A stretch of DNA of 64,000 nt from Sulfitobacter sp. DSM 110093 (GTDB lineage Bacteria > Pseudomonadota > Alphaproteobacteria > Rhodobacterales > Rhodobacteraceae): positions 2,865,001-2,929,000 of the forward strand of contig NZ_CP085167.1 of NCBI RefSeq assembly GCF_022788715.1, written 5' to 3'. Positions 28,337-37,403 of this stretch are shown in pieces. Position numbers and translations under genes: made by a program. Below the pieces are notes generated by a model that was not told where the DNA came from, made no database searches, and was given only the letters and a program-made list of their open reading frames with translations. Each line of letters begins with the position of its first letter. The first letter of the stretch is position 1.

Positions 28337-29878
28337 TCAAGCCGCAGCGAGCGCTTTTTCCGCAACGATAACCGAAGCGCATTCCGGCAGATCAACGGTG
28401 AACTTTGTCCCAACACCAACGGTGCTTTCCACGCCAATTTCGCCATCATGTGCCGCGGCTAGTTTTCTACTGATCGCAAGGCCCAGACCGGTGCCCCCAT
28501 CGGCGCTTTTGGTCGCTGTTTCAGCTTGGATAAAGGCTTGGAAAATCCGTTCCAAGTCTTCTGCCGGCATCCCGCAGCCATTGTCCTCAACCTCAAGTCG
28601 GCAGGTATCGCCGATCATTCTGGCGCGCATTCGTATGTTTGAGGCCGATGAGAATTTCAGCGCATTGCCAAGCAGGTTAATCAAGATTTGCTTGCAGCGC
28701 CCACGGTCGGCGAAAACGTTGAACTCATCAAACTCAATTTCCAATGACGACTGTTTCTCTCTCGCCAGGCCCTGAAACTGCTCCTGCAGCTCGGCCAGCA
28801 AATCACCAGCTTGAAAGGAGGTTCTGTTCAGTTTGATCGAGTTAAGTTCAATACTTGTGTAATCCAGAAGCTCATTGATGATCGTTAGCAGGTGATCGCC
28901 TGCCGATTTGATGCGGCCGCCGTAACGCTCTGTCTGATCGCCCAAATCATCAAAGTGAACCTTGGTGATCGGCTCATTCGGTTTCAGCTTGGCTATCGTA
29001 TGCCCCTTGAGATTCGTCAAAAAACTCGCGTAACCGTTGATAATGGTCAGCGGCGTGCGCAACTCGTGGCTTAGAACGCTCATGAACTCTGATTTAGCGC
29101 GGCTGGCATTGCGCGCTTCATCCCGCGCCTGACGCAACTCGTGGATATTCTCCATCCGCGTGCGGTTCTCGATAAAATAGGTGAACAACCCACCAAGAAC
29201 GATCAGCGCCGCCGTTCCTGCGATGACAAGCGCCAGCAGCTTGAACTCAGCAGGGTTGCTGTGCCCAGCCATCAAATTCGTGGGTGTCACATGAAAGGCA
29301 GCCATCCCGGTAAAATGAAGCCCAATGATCGCCGCCCCAAAGGTCAGTGTCATGTTGAGCGTGGTAAATTTCCCGTTCTGCGCGCCAAAGAATAACGCGA
29401 AGGTCGAAAACAGCATGGCAAATATAACTGAGGCGATGAGGTAGTTCTCATCCCAATGAATCATCCCTTCAACCCGATAGGCGACCATCCCAGTGTAGTG
29501 CATGGCCGAGATCGCCAGCCCCAAGATCACCCCGCCGATAACGGTTGTCATCCAAAGGCGGAACATCCCGGCGATCAGAATGCCCAGTGTACACCCAAGG
29601 ATCGCGATCACCAGCGATGCGAACGTCAGACCCAGATCAAAGGTTACCGGAGCATCAGGCTGATAGGCCAGAATGGCGATGAAATGTGTGCACCAAACGG
29701 AAATACCAGAGGTGACAGCGGTCATAAAATACCACAGCAAGGCCTGACGCGGCGTCTGCCTTAGCGCATGCCGGTAAAGGTTTGTGAACACCCAACTGCC
29801 GAAAATGCACAAAAGCGCCGCCAGCAGAACCAGCGTCATATCGTGGTCACCATGCATAGAATGAGCGACTGTAAGCAT
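28337..29878 (-). CDS. MHYT-domain membrane sensor histidine kinase
   Basis: 513 residues. The N-terminal seven-helix MHYT domain shows its metal-binding repeats CTHF (63-66), MHYT (126-129) and LHFT (187-190), thought in this family to sense oxygen, NO or CO through copper. A coiled linker leads to the HisKA box SHELRTPLT (phosphorylated His271), then HATPase boxes LINLLGNALKFS, VEDNGCGMPAEDL and GGTGLGLAIS. No receiver domain is attached and no response regulator gene is adjacent, so the partner is encoded elsewhere. A second kinase gene diverges from it. Confidence 0.92.
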   Translation of the reverse strand: MLTVAHSMHGDHDMTLVLLAALLCIFGSWVFTNLYRHALRQTPRQALLWYFMTAVTSGISVWCTHFIAILAYQPDAPVTFDLGLTFASLVIAILGCTLGILIAGMFRLWMTTVIGGVILGLAISAMHYTGMVAYRVEGMIHWDENYLIASVIFAMLFSTFALFFGAQNGKFTTLNMTLTFGAAIIGLHFTGMAAFHVTPTNLMAGHSNPAEFKLLALVIAGTAALIVLGGLFTYFIENRTRMENIHELRQARDEARNASRAKSEFMSVLSHELRTPLTIINGYASFLTNLKGHTIAKLKPNEPITKVHFDDLGDQTERYGGRIKSAGDHLLTIINELLDYTSIELNSIKLNRTSFQAGDLLAELQEQFQGLAREKQSSLEIEFDEFNVFADRGRCKQILINLLGNALKFSSASNIRMRARMIGDTCRLEVEDNGCGMPAEDLERIFQAFIQAETATKSADGGTGLGLAISRKLAAAHDGEIGVESTVGVGTKFTVDLPECASVIVAEKALAAA

Positions 29879-30355
29879 TCTTTAACCTCAAAATAATTAA
29901 GGAAGTGTTGCTGAAGGAATGCGTCGAAACGTTGTCAAAGACCGCTCTTTTTAACGGTATTTTCATCTCACCTAACCAGAGCGAGTATCGGTTTTCGCTC
30001 GGCCCGGCTCGTGCATCGCGATTCCGGGCTAGCGCTGTGGCCATTGATCCACCCACACCTTGGCTAGACGCCTATGCGCTTTCTAAGCCCGCATATAAGC
30101 TTGATCTTACGCAGCGCCGAAATCTCTAGCGCCCCACCTCAAGAATGTCGCAAATTTTCGCGTTGAGCCGCCTTATAAGGACATCTCTGATGGCTGACTC
30201 AAGCGCCAAACCCTCGATAATTAACAAGCCACCCCCCTTGCTTAACATCCAAGGGTTGCATTGACCTGCCACAATACGCCACTAGTCTGCCAAACTTGCG
30301 CCGCATTTTCATGCTGATCTGCGCACAATGTATTTAGCTCATAGGTCTTTTCGCC
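29879..30355. other. Intergenic region between two divergent histidine kinase genes
   Basis: 477 bp without a convincing gene; short frames here lack codon bias and family features. It must hold both promoters. A possible sigma70-like pair for the rightward kinase is TTGACC (30261-30266) with TAGTCT (30283-30288), spacing 16, which is weak. No operator palindrome stood out. Confidence 0.4.
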
Positions 30356-32161
30356 ATGCTAACGTGTTTTCAAGGGCTGATGCTTGACCCGGTCTACTGG
30401 ACCGTGCTCGCCGTCAGCTTGATCGCCGCAGCAGTCGCGCTTTGGACGCTTAAGTTTCAAAAATTCCAAGCCAAGGTTTACTATGCGCTGACATTCGTCG
30501 GCATGATCTGGACCTTGATGATGGTAGGGGCCGAAGCCGCGACAACACCCTATCAATGCCAGATGCGGCAAGCGCAATTGGCTTGGTTGGGGCATGGTTT
30601 AGTTCCGGTCGCATGGTCATTCTTTATCTTCGACTATGTCGGTCCTTCGAACCGCGCGCGGGGGCGGCTGAGCCTTTTGGCCCTTATCGCTATACCGCTG
30701 GGTGCATTTGGCCTCGCGGCGACGAATGACTGGCATCATCTGGTCTATACGGCAGAAACGGCGATCCCGCCGGATGGGGATCAGATTACCTTTTTGCATG
30801 GACCGGGATATTTCCTGATCCTAGCCGTGCTTTACTGCTTTGTCATGGCGACCTTGGTCTGGCTGGGCCGCGCATTTTCCCGCGCCAAGCGGGCCGCCTG
30901 GCCACTGTTGACGATGCTGCTGGTCATCACCCTTACCCCATTGGCAGCAAACGCGGCCTATGCCTTCTTTGGTTTCACGGTGTTGGGGCTGGACCCGACG
31001 GCCTTCATGTTCACCTTGGGGATATTAGCCTTCTCGTGGCTGCTGGTGACGAACAAGACCATGGACATGCCCTCGGTTGGGCAATCGACCCTGTTTGACA
31101 CGATGAGCGAGCCGCTGATCCTGCTTGATGCACGGCGCCATATTGTCCGCTCGAACGCGGCGGCGAAACGCAGCGGGCTATTGTCTGAACCGGAATTCGC
31201 GACGGACCTGATCGCCGGAATCGAGGCGCAGACCAACGACGTCGGTGCGTCCCATATCACCTGTAATGGACGCCTCTATGAGCCACGCATTCACCCCATC
31301 GAAAACCCACTCGCCCCCGCAGGTCCGGCCATCGGCTGGAGCGTTACTTTTGTCGATGTAACCAAGCAGATCGCCACCACAACAGCGCTTGAGAAAGCCC
31401 TGAAAGAGGCCGATGAAGCCAACCGCGCCAAGGATGAATTCATCTCTGTCGTGAGCCATGAACTGCGCACGCCGCTGACCTCGTTGAAGGGGGGATTGGC
31501 ATTGGCGCTGAGCGGGAAGTTGGGCGAGGTCAAAGGGCCGCTGCGGTCGTCCTTGGATATCGCCCATCGCAATGGGGTGCGCCTGTCACGATTGGTGGAC
31601 AATATCCTATTGGTGCAAAAACTTGAGGTACAGGCGTTGTCGCTTGAATGGCTGCCCGTCGATCTGCCTGCCCTGCTGAAAGAGAGCATTGAGGAAAACC
31701 GCATGTACGCCCATGAGCGCGGCGTGCGGCTTGATATCGGCAAACTGGGCCAGCCCGCCGTGGTCTTGGGCGATGCCTTTGCCATCCGGCAAGTGGTCGA
31801 TAATCTGGTCTCCAATGCGGTGAAATTCTCAAATGTGGGCGCCACTGTTGAGGGTACACTGACCACGAATAATGGCCGGGTGCGGATCTCTATTTCAGAC
31901 AAGGGGCGCGGCATTCCTGAGGGGATGGAAGAACGGGTCTTTGGCCGCTTTGGGCAGCTGGATGACGACGGTCAAAAATCAACCCAAGGGTCCGGCCTAG
32001 GGCTGCATATCTCCCGCCAACTGGCGCGGCAGATGGCGGGAGACTTATTTTACGAAAGCGAAGTCGGCGTTGGATCGACCTTTCATGTCGAGTTTGGCAT
32101 CGGGGCCGAAAACAATCCAGCGCCCCAAGGTGACGAAGGCACGCTGCAGCAAACGGCCTGA
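30356..32161 (+). CDS. Seven-helix sensor histidine kinase with PAS-like domain
   Basis: 601 residues. The N-terminal region (to about 232) resembles the 'histidine kinase N-terminal 7TM' module (LGHGLVPVAWSFFIFDYVG, ATNDWHHLVYT). A PAS-like segment follows (LFDTMSEPLILLDARRHIV), then HisKA with SHELRTPLTSLKG (His368), and HATPase boxes VDNLVSNAVKFS, ISDKGRGIPEG and GSGLGLHISRQLA. The signal is unknown. No response regulator lies next to it. It may share control with the MHYT kinase through the common upstream region. Confidence 0.92.
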   Translation: MLTCFQGLMLDPVYWTVLAVSLIAAAVALWTLKFQKFQAKVYYALTFVGMIWTLMMVGAEAATTPYQCQMRQAQLAWLGHGLVPVAWSFFIFDYVGPSNRARGRLSLLALIAIPLGAFGLAATNDWHHLVYTAETAIPPDGDQITFLHGPGYFLILAVLYCFVMATLVWLGRAFSRAKRAAWPLLTMLLVITLTPLAANAAYAFFGFTVLGLDPTAFMFTLGILAFSWLLVTNKTMDMPSVGQSTLFDTMSEPLILLDARRHIVRSNAAAKRSGLLSEPEFATDLIAGIEAQTNDVGASHITCNGRLYEPRIHPIENPLAPAGPAIGWSVTFVDVTKQIATTTALEKALKEADEANRAKDEFISVVSHELRTPLTSLKGGLALALSGKLGEVKGPLRSSLDIAHRNGVRLSRLVDNILLVQKLEVQALSLEWLPVDLPALLKESIEENRMYAHERGVRLDIGKLGQPAVVLGDAFAIRQVVDNLVSNAVKFSNVGATVEGTLTTNNGRVRISISDKGRGIPEGMEERVFGRFGQLDDDGQKSTQGSGLGLHISRQLARQMAGDLFYESEVGVGSTFHVEFGIGAENNPAPQGDEGTLQQTA

Positions 32162-32176
32162 CGGCCCCTGCCCCGC

Positions 32177-32884
32177 CTACAGTTCAATACGTATGTCGTG
32201 AATCCACAGTTTCGGCGGGCGTGACAGGACAAAGACCACCACATCGGCCAGATCATCCGGTTCAGTAAAGATATGGTTCGGCACGTCTTCTCCGGCTTTG
32301 GCAAACATGCCGGTATTGGTGCCAGACTGGTAAAGCCCGCCAACCCGCACGCCGGTATTTTCCTCGTCAGCCTTCAGCACTTCGGTAAAACCGCGCACGC
32401 CGTATTTCGTGGCCGTGTAGACCGACTGCCCGGCCTGCGCCACGACACCGGATTTTGACACGACATTCAGGATGATCGCTTCGTCATTGTCGCGCAGCGC
32501 AGGCAGAGCTGCCTGTGTCATTTGCATCAACCCCGTCAAATTGGTTTGCACCGTGGCTTGCAGCATTTCGGGCGCGATCGTGTCGAGCGGCCCGGCTTTG
32601 TGCCAAATTCCTGCGTTGTTGATCAGGATATCAAGCCCGCCAAAGCGTGCCACCACCTCTGAGGCGGTCCGGGCAATAGCAGACGGGTCTTGCAGATCGC
32701 ACACCAGCCCCACCGCATCCGGCGCGCCTGCGGCTTTGCAGGCATCGGCGACAGCTTGCAGCCGAACCTCATCGCGGCCCAGAATGGCCAGCCGCGCGCC
32801 AGTCTCTGCTAGTTTCAGGCAAATGTGCCGCCCAATCCCGTCGCTTCCGCCGGTAACCAAAATACGTTTGTCGCGCAGTTCCAT
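32177..32884 (-). CDS. Short-chain dehydrogenase/reductase
   Basis: A 235-residue NAD(P)-dependent oxidoreductase with TGGSDGIGRHI (cofactor), NNAGIWHKAG, the catalytic Ser in LNVVSKSG and Tyr-x3-Lys in VYTATKYG. ATG 32884 has AGGAG upstream. Converges on the kinase gene with a 15-bp gap. The substrate is not evident. Confidence 0.9.
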   Translation of the reverse strand: MELRDKRILVTGGSDGIGRHICLKLAETGARLAILGRDEVRLQAVADACKAAGAPDAVGLVCDLQDPSAIARTASEVVARFGGLDILINNAGIWHKAGPLDTIAPEMLQATVQTNLTGLMQMTQAALPALRDNDEAIILNVVSKSGVVAQAGQSVYTATKYGVRGFTEVLKADEENTGVRVGGLYQSGTNTGMFAKAGEDVPNHIFTEPDDLADVVVFVLSRPPKLWIHDIRIEL

Positions 32885-32948
32885 GTTGCTCTCCTATGCT
32901 GGCGGCGGCTTACCGCGAAGGGCGGTTTGATGCAAAGACAGGTTGAGG

Positions 32949-33668
32949 TCAGATCGTAATGATCTGCGCCCGGATCGCCTTGGCAACCGCATGGGTTTTA
33001 TTGGTCACGTCCAGTTTGGCGCAGGCGTTATAGAGGTGGTGATTCACCGTGCTGTTGGACACGGTCATTACCTGCGCCGTCTCCCACGCGGTTTTGCCCA
33101 CCGCCGCCCATTTCAGCACTTCTTTCTCGCGATTGCTTAGCCTCGGTGCGGGCTGCCCCTTGCCGATACTGGCCACCATATCGCTTTGAATCAGGCAGCC
33201 CAGATAGATCGCATCGGCAATGATCCCGCGCTTGTATTTGCGCCATTCGTGAATGCGCAGGTCAGAGTTCAACGTCAGCACCGCCTTGCCATGCGCATGG
33301 TCCCGAATGGGGATCGACACACCGTTTTGCCGCACGCCGAACTCCATCGCCTCCCCAAAGAAGTTGCGGGTCATCCGGTCAACCTTTGGAAGTTCGGTCC
33401 AGTCGACGGGCAAGGTGCCTTCAAGCGATCTGTCCACCACCGGATCAATAAGGTGATAGTTTTCCTCTTGATAGCGGGTCAGCCAAGCGGTGTCGTAGGT
33501 TGAATGAATAACCGGATCGCTGTCGCCCGGGTTCGTATTATGAAACCCCAGATAGGACAGGTTATTCAGCCCCATGTCCTGTGCCAAAACCTGCAACATT
33601 TCGTCTGGTTTGATGTCTGGTCGTTGTTCTTTCAATGCGAGATAGCGGTCGGAAAGTGGGGTCACCAT
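32949..33668 (-). CDS. LuxR-type regulator with autoinducer-binding domain
   Basis: 239 residues from ATG 33668 (MVTPLSDRYLAL). The N-terminal autoinducer-binding domain keeps the hallmark pattern Trp-x3-Tyr...Asp-Pro (AWLTRYQEENYHLIDPVV) and a further Trp in DWTELP. The C-terminal GerE helix-turn-helix reads LSNREKEVLKWAAVGKTAWE and VNHHLYNACAKLDVTNKTHA. No luxI synthase is in the window, so it is a 'solo' here, answering acyl-homoserine lactone made elsewhere or another ligand. The frame runs on to 33878 upstream, but that extension does not resemble the family. Confidence 0.9.
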   Translation of the reverse strand: MVTPLSDRYLALKEQRPDIKPDEMLQVLAQDMGLNNLSYLGFHNTNPGDSDPVIHSTYDTAWLTRYQEENYHLIDPVVDRSLEGTLPVDWTELPKVDRMTRNFFGEAMEFGVRQNGVSIPIRDHAHGKAVLTLNSDLRIHEWRKYKRGIIADAIYLGCLIQSDMVASIGKGQPAPRLSNREKEVLKWAAVGKTAWETAQVMTVSNSTVNHHLYNACAKLDVTNKTHAVAKAIRAQIITI

Positions 33669-34280
33669 AGGGCGGCGCTCAGATATTGTTTTGATTAAAG
33701 ATTGAGCGTTCTTCTTAGGGTGCCTCAACCGATGAGGGAACATGCCGAGCGGCAATTGATTTCCCGAAATACGGGAAACCGAACAAAGCGTTGCAATTTT
33801 GACTCCATTACCTAAGGTCAAACGCGCGCATTTCTTGTAAGCGACGGGTGGCTGCAGGCTGCATGGAATAAGCGGCACGGTAGGTTAGAACGACCCCCGC
33901 CCGAAAATCTGACACCCCCTACAAAAACACAATTGTCCAAAACACCGGACAGGGGCGCGATTTTCAGGGCGAGGACCGCGACAGGGCCAAATGGCAGGCC
34001 CTGCTGAAAGGTCGCGTCAGCCGTAGCGCGCAGGTCTTATGTGGCTTCCATTCAGTGCAGCCACAAACCCGAATAACAAGATTCGCGCATCAGAACCCCA
34101 AGCATTTGTTATAATTTGATTAAATTTTTGGCGCATCTTGACTGATCGCGGCAGTTCGCATTTGTAAAGCTGGTAGAAATTATAGGGTCCGATGAATCGA
34201 CGCGACGCCCCAGCGTTTCGCCCACTGTGCCGAACATCCCGGTTACAAAAACTTCACTTGCAAAATTGCGCCTAATTCCG
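33669..34280. other. Intergenic region between luxR-type and ars genes
   Basis: About 610 bp with no coding frame. It is AT-richer than its surroundings near 34100-34180 and has promoter-like words (TTATAATTTG). An 18-bp dyad (TGTCC and GGACA with 8 bases between) lies at 33934-33951. It holds the divergent promoters of the LuxR-type gene and the ars operon; a small RNA cannot be excluded. Confidence 0.4.
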
Positions 34281-34294
34281 TAATTCATGAATTA
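34281..34294 (+). promoter_or_regulatory. Palindrome abutting the ars operon start codon (ArsR operator candidate)
   Basis: TAATTCATGAATTA is a perfect 14-bp palindrome whose last base is the A of the ATG start at 34294. ArsR-family repressors bind AT-rich dyads of this type near their own promoters, so binding here would block transcription or initiation. A partial second copy, TAATTCCG, lies just upstream. Confidence 0.55.
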
Positions 34295-35142
34295 TGGAAC
34301 AAGAGATCCCCAATCGCCTTGCCACCCTTGGCCACCCGCAGCGGCTCGCGCTGTTTCGGCTGCTCATGCGCCGCTATCCCGACCGCGTTCCCGCAACCGA
34401 ATTGGCACAGGCGCTTGGGCTGAAACCCAACACCCTTTCAACCTATGTCGGCGCGCTTATGCAGGTTGGTTTGGTCACTCAGGAACGTGTCGGCACCTCC
34501 CTGCGCTATGCGGTTGATCTGACTGCCGCCCGTGACACGATCAATTATCTACTGATCGACTGCTGCCGTGGACGGCCCGAGATTTGCACCCCTAACACCA
34601 CCCCCTCCATACATGGAAATGCTCTCATGACTGACAGAAAATTCAATGTCCTGTTCATCTGCACCGGCAATTCTGCCCGCTCGATCTTTGCCGAAAGCAT
34701 CTTACGCGATCTCGCTGAGGACCGTTTCAATGTCTATTCCGCAGGCACCCGGCCGCAGTCACAATTGAACCCCTACGCGGTGGAAGTCCTTAAGCAGAAG
34801 GGCCATGACGTATCGCAACTGCGCTCAAAAAACGTGTCAGAATTCCAAGCCGAAGATGCCCCGGCGTTCGATTTTGTATTTACCGTTTGCAATCAGGCGG
34901 CCAACGAAGAATGCCCCACTTGGCCGGGCCAGCCGATCACCGCGCATTGGGGCCTGCCCGATCCGGTCAAGGTCGAAGGATCCGATGCCGAAAAGAGCCT
35001 CGCCTTTCAACAAGCCTATGGCACCCTGCGCAACCGAATGTTGGGCTTTACCAGCCTGCCGCTGACCTCGCTCGACCGTATTTCGCTGCAAAAAGCGCTC
35101 GATGACGCGGGCCAAACCGACAAAGAAGGATTCTCCGCATGA
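34294..35142 (+). CDS. arsRC: ArsR repressor - ArsC arsenate reductase fusion
   Basis: One 282-residue protein joins an ArsR winged helix (residues 1 to about 98) to a low-molecular-weight-phosphatase-type arsenate reductase (about 112-282). The ArsR part has [15 protein letters not shown] as recognition region and Cys90, Cys91 and Cys98, spaced like the arsenite site of Acidithiobacillus-type ArsR. The reductase has [10 protein letters not shown] with nucleophile Cys123, and Cys199 and Cys207 in [14 protein letters not shown], matching the relay of thioredoxin-coupled ArsC. The linker contains ATG 34627 with GGAA upstream, so a separate ArsC might also be made. First gene of an ars operon; its end overlaps gap by ATGA. 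Confidence 0.9.
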   Translation: MEQEIPNRLATLGHPQRLALFRLLMRRYPDRVPATELAQALGLKPNTLSTYVGALMQVGLVTQERVGTSLRYAVDLTAARDTINYLLIDCCRGRPEICTPNTTPSIHGNALMTDRKFNVLFICTGNSARSIFAESILRDLAEDRFNVYSAGTRPQSQLNPYAVEVLKQKGHDVSQLRSKNVSEFQAEDAPAFDFVFTVCNQAANEECPTWPGQPITAHWGLPDPVKVEGSDAEKSLAFQQAYGTLRNRMLGFTSLPLTSLDRISLQKALDDAGQTDKEGFSA

Positions 35143-36137
35143 CCGTCTATGCCATCAACGGCCTTGGCCGCATCGGCAAGCTCGCCCTGAAACCCCTGCT
35201 GGATCAGGGCGCAGATATCGCCTGGATCAACGACGCAGTGGGCGACCCAGAGATGCACGCACATCTGCTGGAGTTCGACACGGTGCACGGGCGCTGGCAG
35301 GCGGATTTCGCCCATGATGCCGACAGCGTGAGCATCAACGGCACCCGCCTGCCCTTCATCGGCACCCGCGACCTCAGCGCGCTGCCGCTCGACGGTGTGG
35401 ATGTGGTGATCGACTGTACCGGGGCTTTCAAAACCGAGGCCAAACTCGCCCCCTATTTCGAGGCGGGGATGAAGAAGGTCGTGATCTCGGCCCCGGTAAA
35501 AGACGTTGATGCGGCGAATATCGTCTATGGCGTCAACGATGGCGTTTATGATCCCGCAAGGCACCGGATCGTCACGGCGGCAAGCTGCACGACCAACTGC
35601 CTCGCCCCCGTGGTGAAGGTGATCCATGAGGCGATGAAAATCAAACACGGTTCCATCACCACGATCCACGATGTGACCAACACGCAAACCATCGTCGACC
35701 GCCCTGCCAAAGACCTGCGCCGCGCACGCTCGGCCCTGAACTCGCTGATCCCGACGACCACCGGCAGCGCCACGGCGATCACACTGATCTATCCCGAACT
35801 CAAAGGCCGTTTGAATGGCCATGCGGTGCGGGTGCCGCTGCTCAACGCCTCGCTGACCGATTGCGTCTTCGAGGTGGAGCGTGAGACGACTGTCGAAGAG
35901 GTAAACGCCCTGTTCAAAGCCGCCGCCGAAGGGGAATTGAAAGACATCCTAGGCTATGAAGAACGCCCGCTGGTCTCGACCGATTATACCAATGATACCC
36001 GTTCAAGCATCATCGACGCGCCCTCAACCATGGTGGTGAACGGCACGCAGGTGAAAATCTATGCGTGGTACGACAATGAAATGGGCTATGCGCACCGTTT
36101 GGTCGATGTAGCGCTGATGGTCGGGGCAAGCCTGTGA
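35139..36137 (+). CDS. gap: ArsJ-associated glyceraldehyde-3-phosphate dehydrogenase
   Basis: A 332-residue GAPDH with [11 protein letters not shown] (NAD site), catalytic Cys150 in AASCTTNC and His177 in [10 protein letters not shown]. In operons with arsJ this enzyme uses arsenate in place of phosphate to make 1-arseno-3-phosphoglycerate, the substrate ArsJ expels. Its placement between arsRC and arsJ, with ATGA and GTGA overlaps on each side, points to that role rather than glycolysis; a glycolytic gap is presumably elsewhere. Confidence 0.9.
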   Translation: MTVYAINGLGRIGKLALKPLLDQGADIAWINDAVGDPEMHAHLLEFDTVHGRWQADFAHDADSVSINGTRLPFIGTRDLSALPLDGVDVVIDCTGAFKTEAKLAPYFEAGMKKVVISAPVKDVDAANIVYGVNDGVYDPARHRIVTAASCTTNCLAPVVKVIHEAMKIKHGSITTIHDVTNTQTIVDRPAKDLRRARSALNSLIPTTTGSATAITLIYPELKGRLNGHAVRVPLLNASLTDCVFEVERETTVEEVNALFKAAAEGELKDILGYEERPLVSTDYTNDTRSSIIDAPSTMVVNGTQVKIYAWYDNEMGYAHRLVDVALMVGASL

Positions 36138-37396
36138 GCCAGAGCGCGACCCGCCCCGAGGGGCTTTCGGCCTATATCGCGGTCACGGCGGCCTATTGGG
36201 CTTTCATGCTGACCGATGGCGCGTTGCGCATGTTGGTACTGCTGCATTTCCACCGGCTTGGCTTTTCGCCGGTGCAACTGGCCTATCTCTTTGTGCTTTA
36301 TGAGATCGCGGGCGTTGTCACCAACCTCTGCGCGGGCTGGATCGCGGCGCGGTTCGGGCTGGCCTCGACGCTCTATGCCGGGCTGGGCTTGCAGATCGTG
36401 GCGCTGCTGGCGCTGGCGCAGCTTGATCCGTCTTGGGCGGTCAGTGCTTCGGTTGTTTTCGTCATGCTGGTGCAGGGTGCCAGCGGCGTGGCCAAGGATT
36501 TGGCCAAGATGTCGTCGAAATCCGCCGTCAAACTGCTGGCCCCGGCTGAGGATGGCGGGCTGTTTCGCTGGGTGGCGCTGCTGACGGGCTCCAAGAACAT
36601 GGTTAAGGGTCTCGGTTTTCTGATCGGCGCGGCGTTGCTGGCGACGCTCGGCTTTGTCTGGGCGGTGCTCGGCATGGCAGCGATCCTTGCGCTGATCCTG
36701 ATCGCCGTGCTGACCGCCATGCCGCCCGGCCTGCCCAAGGGGCGCAAGGGGGCGAAGTTTTCTGAGGTCTTCTCCAAATCCGCCAATGTGAACTGGCTCA
36801 GCGCGGCGCGGGTGTTTCTGTTCGGCGCGCGGGATGTTTGGTTTGTGGTGGGCATTCCCATCTACTTCTACGCGGTCCTGTCGGACGGCACGGAGGAAAG
36901 CAACCGCGCGGCCTTTTTCATGATCGGCACATTCATGGCGGTCTGGGTGATCCTCTACGGCATGGTGCAGATCTACGCCCCACGCCTGCTCCGCGCGAAA
37001 TCCCGCCCGGCGGAGGCCCTGATCTCAGCCGCGAAAGGATGGGCATGGTCACTTGCCGCCGTGCCTGCGGCGCTGACGCTGGCCGCCCTGTTCAGCGACG
37101 GACCGCAAACATGGCTCACCGCGATGTTGGTCATTGGCCTGCTGGCCTTTGGCGCGGTCTTTGCGGTGAACTCGTCCCTGCACTCCTACCTCATCCTGTC
37201 TTTCACCAAGGCCGAGCGGGTGACGATGGATGTGGGGTTCTACTACATGGCCAATGCGGCCGGGCGGCTGTTGGGCACGTTGATGTCGGGCCTGAGCTAT
37301 CAGATCGGCGGGCTGCCCCTGATGCTGGGGGCCGCGGCGATCATGGTGGCACTGTCGGCGCTGCTGGTCGGGTTCTTGAAACCCGACCAGAGCTAA
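36134..37396 (+). CDS. arsJ: Organoarsenical efflux MFS transporter ArsJ
   Basis: A 420-residue, roughly 12-helix MFS protein beginning at GTG 36134 ([20 protein letters not shown]) that overlaps the gap stop. Segments such as [17 protein letters not shown] and [20 protein letters not shown] fit the ArsJ family. It exports 1-arseno-3-phosphoglycerate, which falls apart outside to arsenate, giving arsenate resistance. The identification rests on both sequence and its position after the dedicated GAPDH gene. Confidence 0.9.
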   Translation: MSQSATRPEGLSAYIAVTAAYWAFMLTDGALRMLVLLHFHRLGFSPVQLAYLFVLYEIAGVVTNLCAGWIAARFGLASTLYAGLGLQIVALLALAQLDPSWAVSASVVFVMLVQGASGVAKDLAKMSSKSAVKLLAPAEDGGLFRWVALLTGSKNMVKGLGFLIGAALLATLGFVWAVLGMAAILALILIAVLTAMPPGLPKGRKGAKFSEVFSKSANVNWLSAARVFLFGARDVWFVVGIPIYFYAVLSDGTEESNRAAFFMIGTFMAVWVILYGMVQIYAPRLLRAKSRPAEALISAAKGWAWSLAAVPAALTLAALFSDGPQTWLTAMLVIGLLAFGAVFAVNSSLHSYLILSFTKAERVTMDVGFYYMANAAGRLLGTLMSGLSYQIGGLPLMLGAAAIMVALSALLVGFLKPDQS

Positions 37397-37403
37397 TTGG
37401 GGG

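Noticed and set aside
29905..30129. 74-residue frame between the two kinase genes
   Set aside because: No family similarity or ribosome-binding site; amino-acid pattern looks random.
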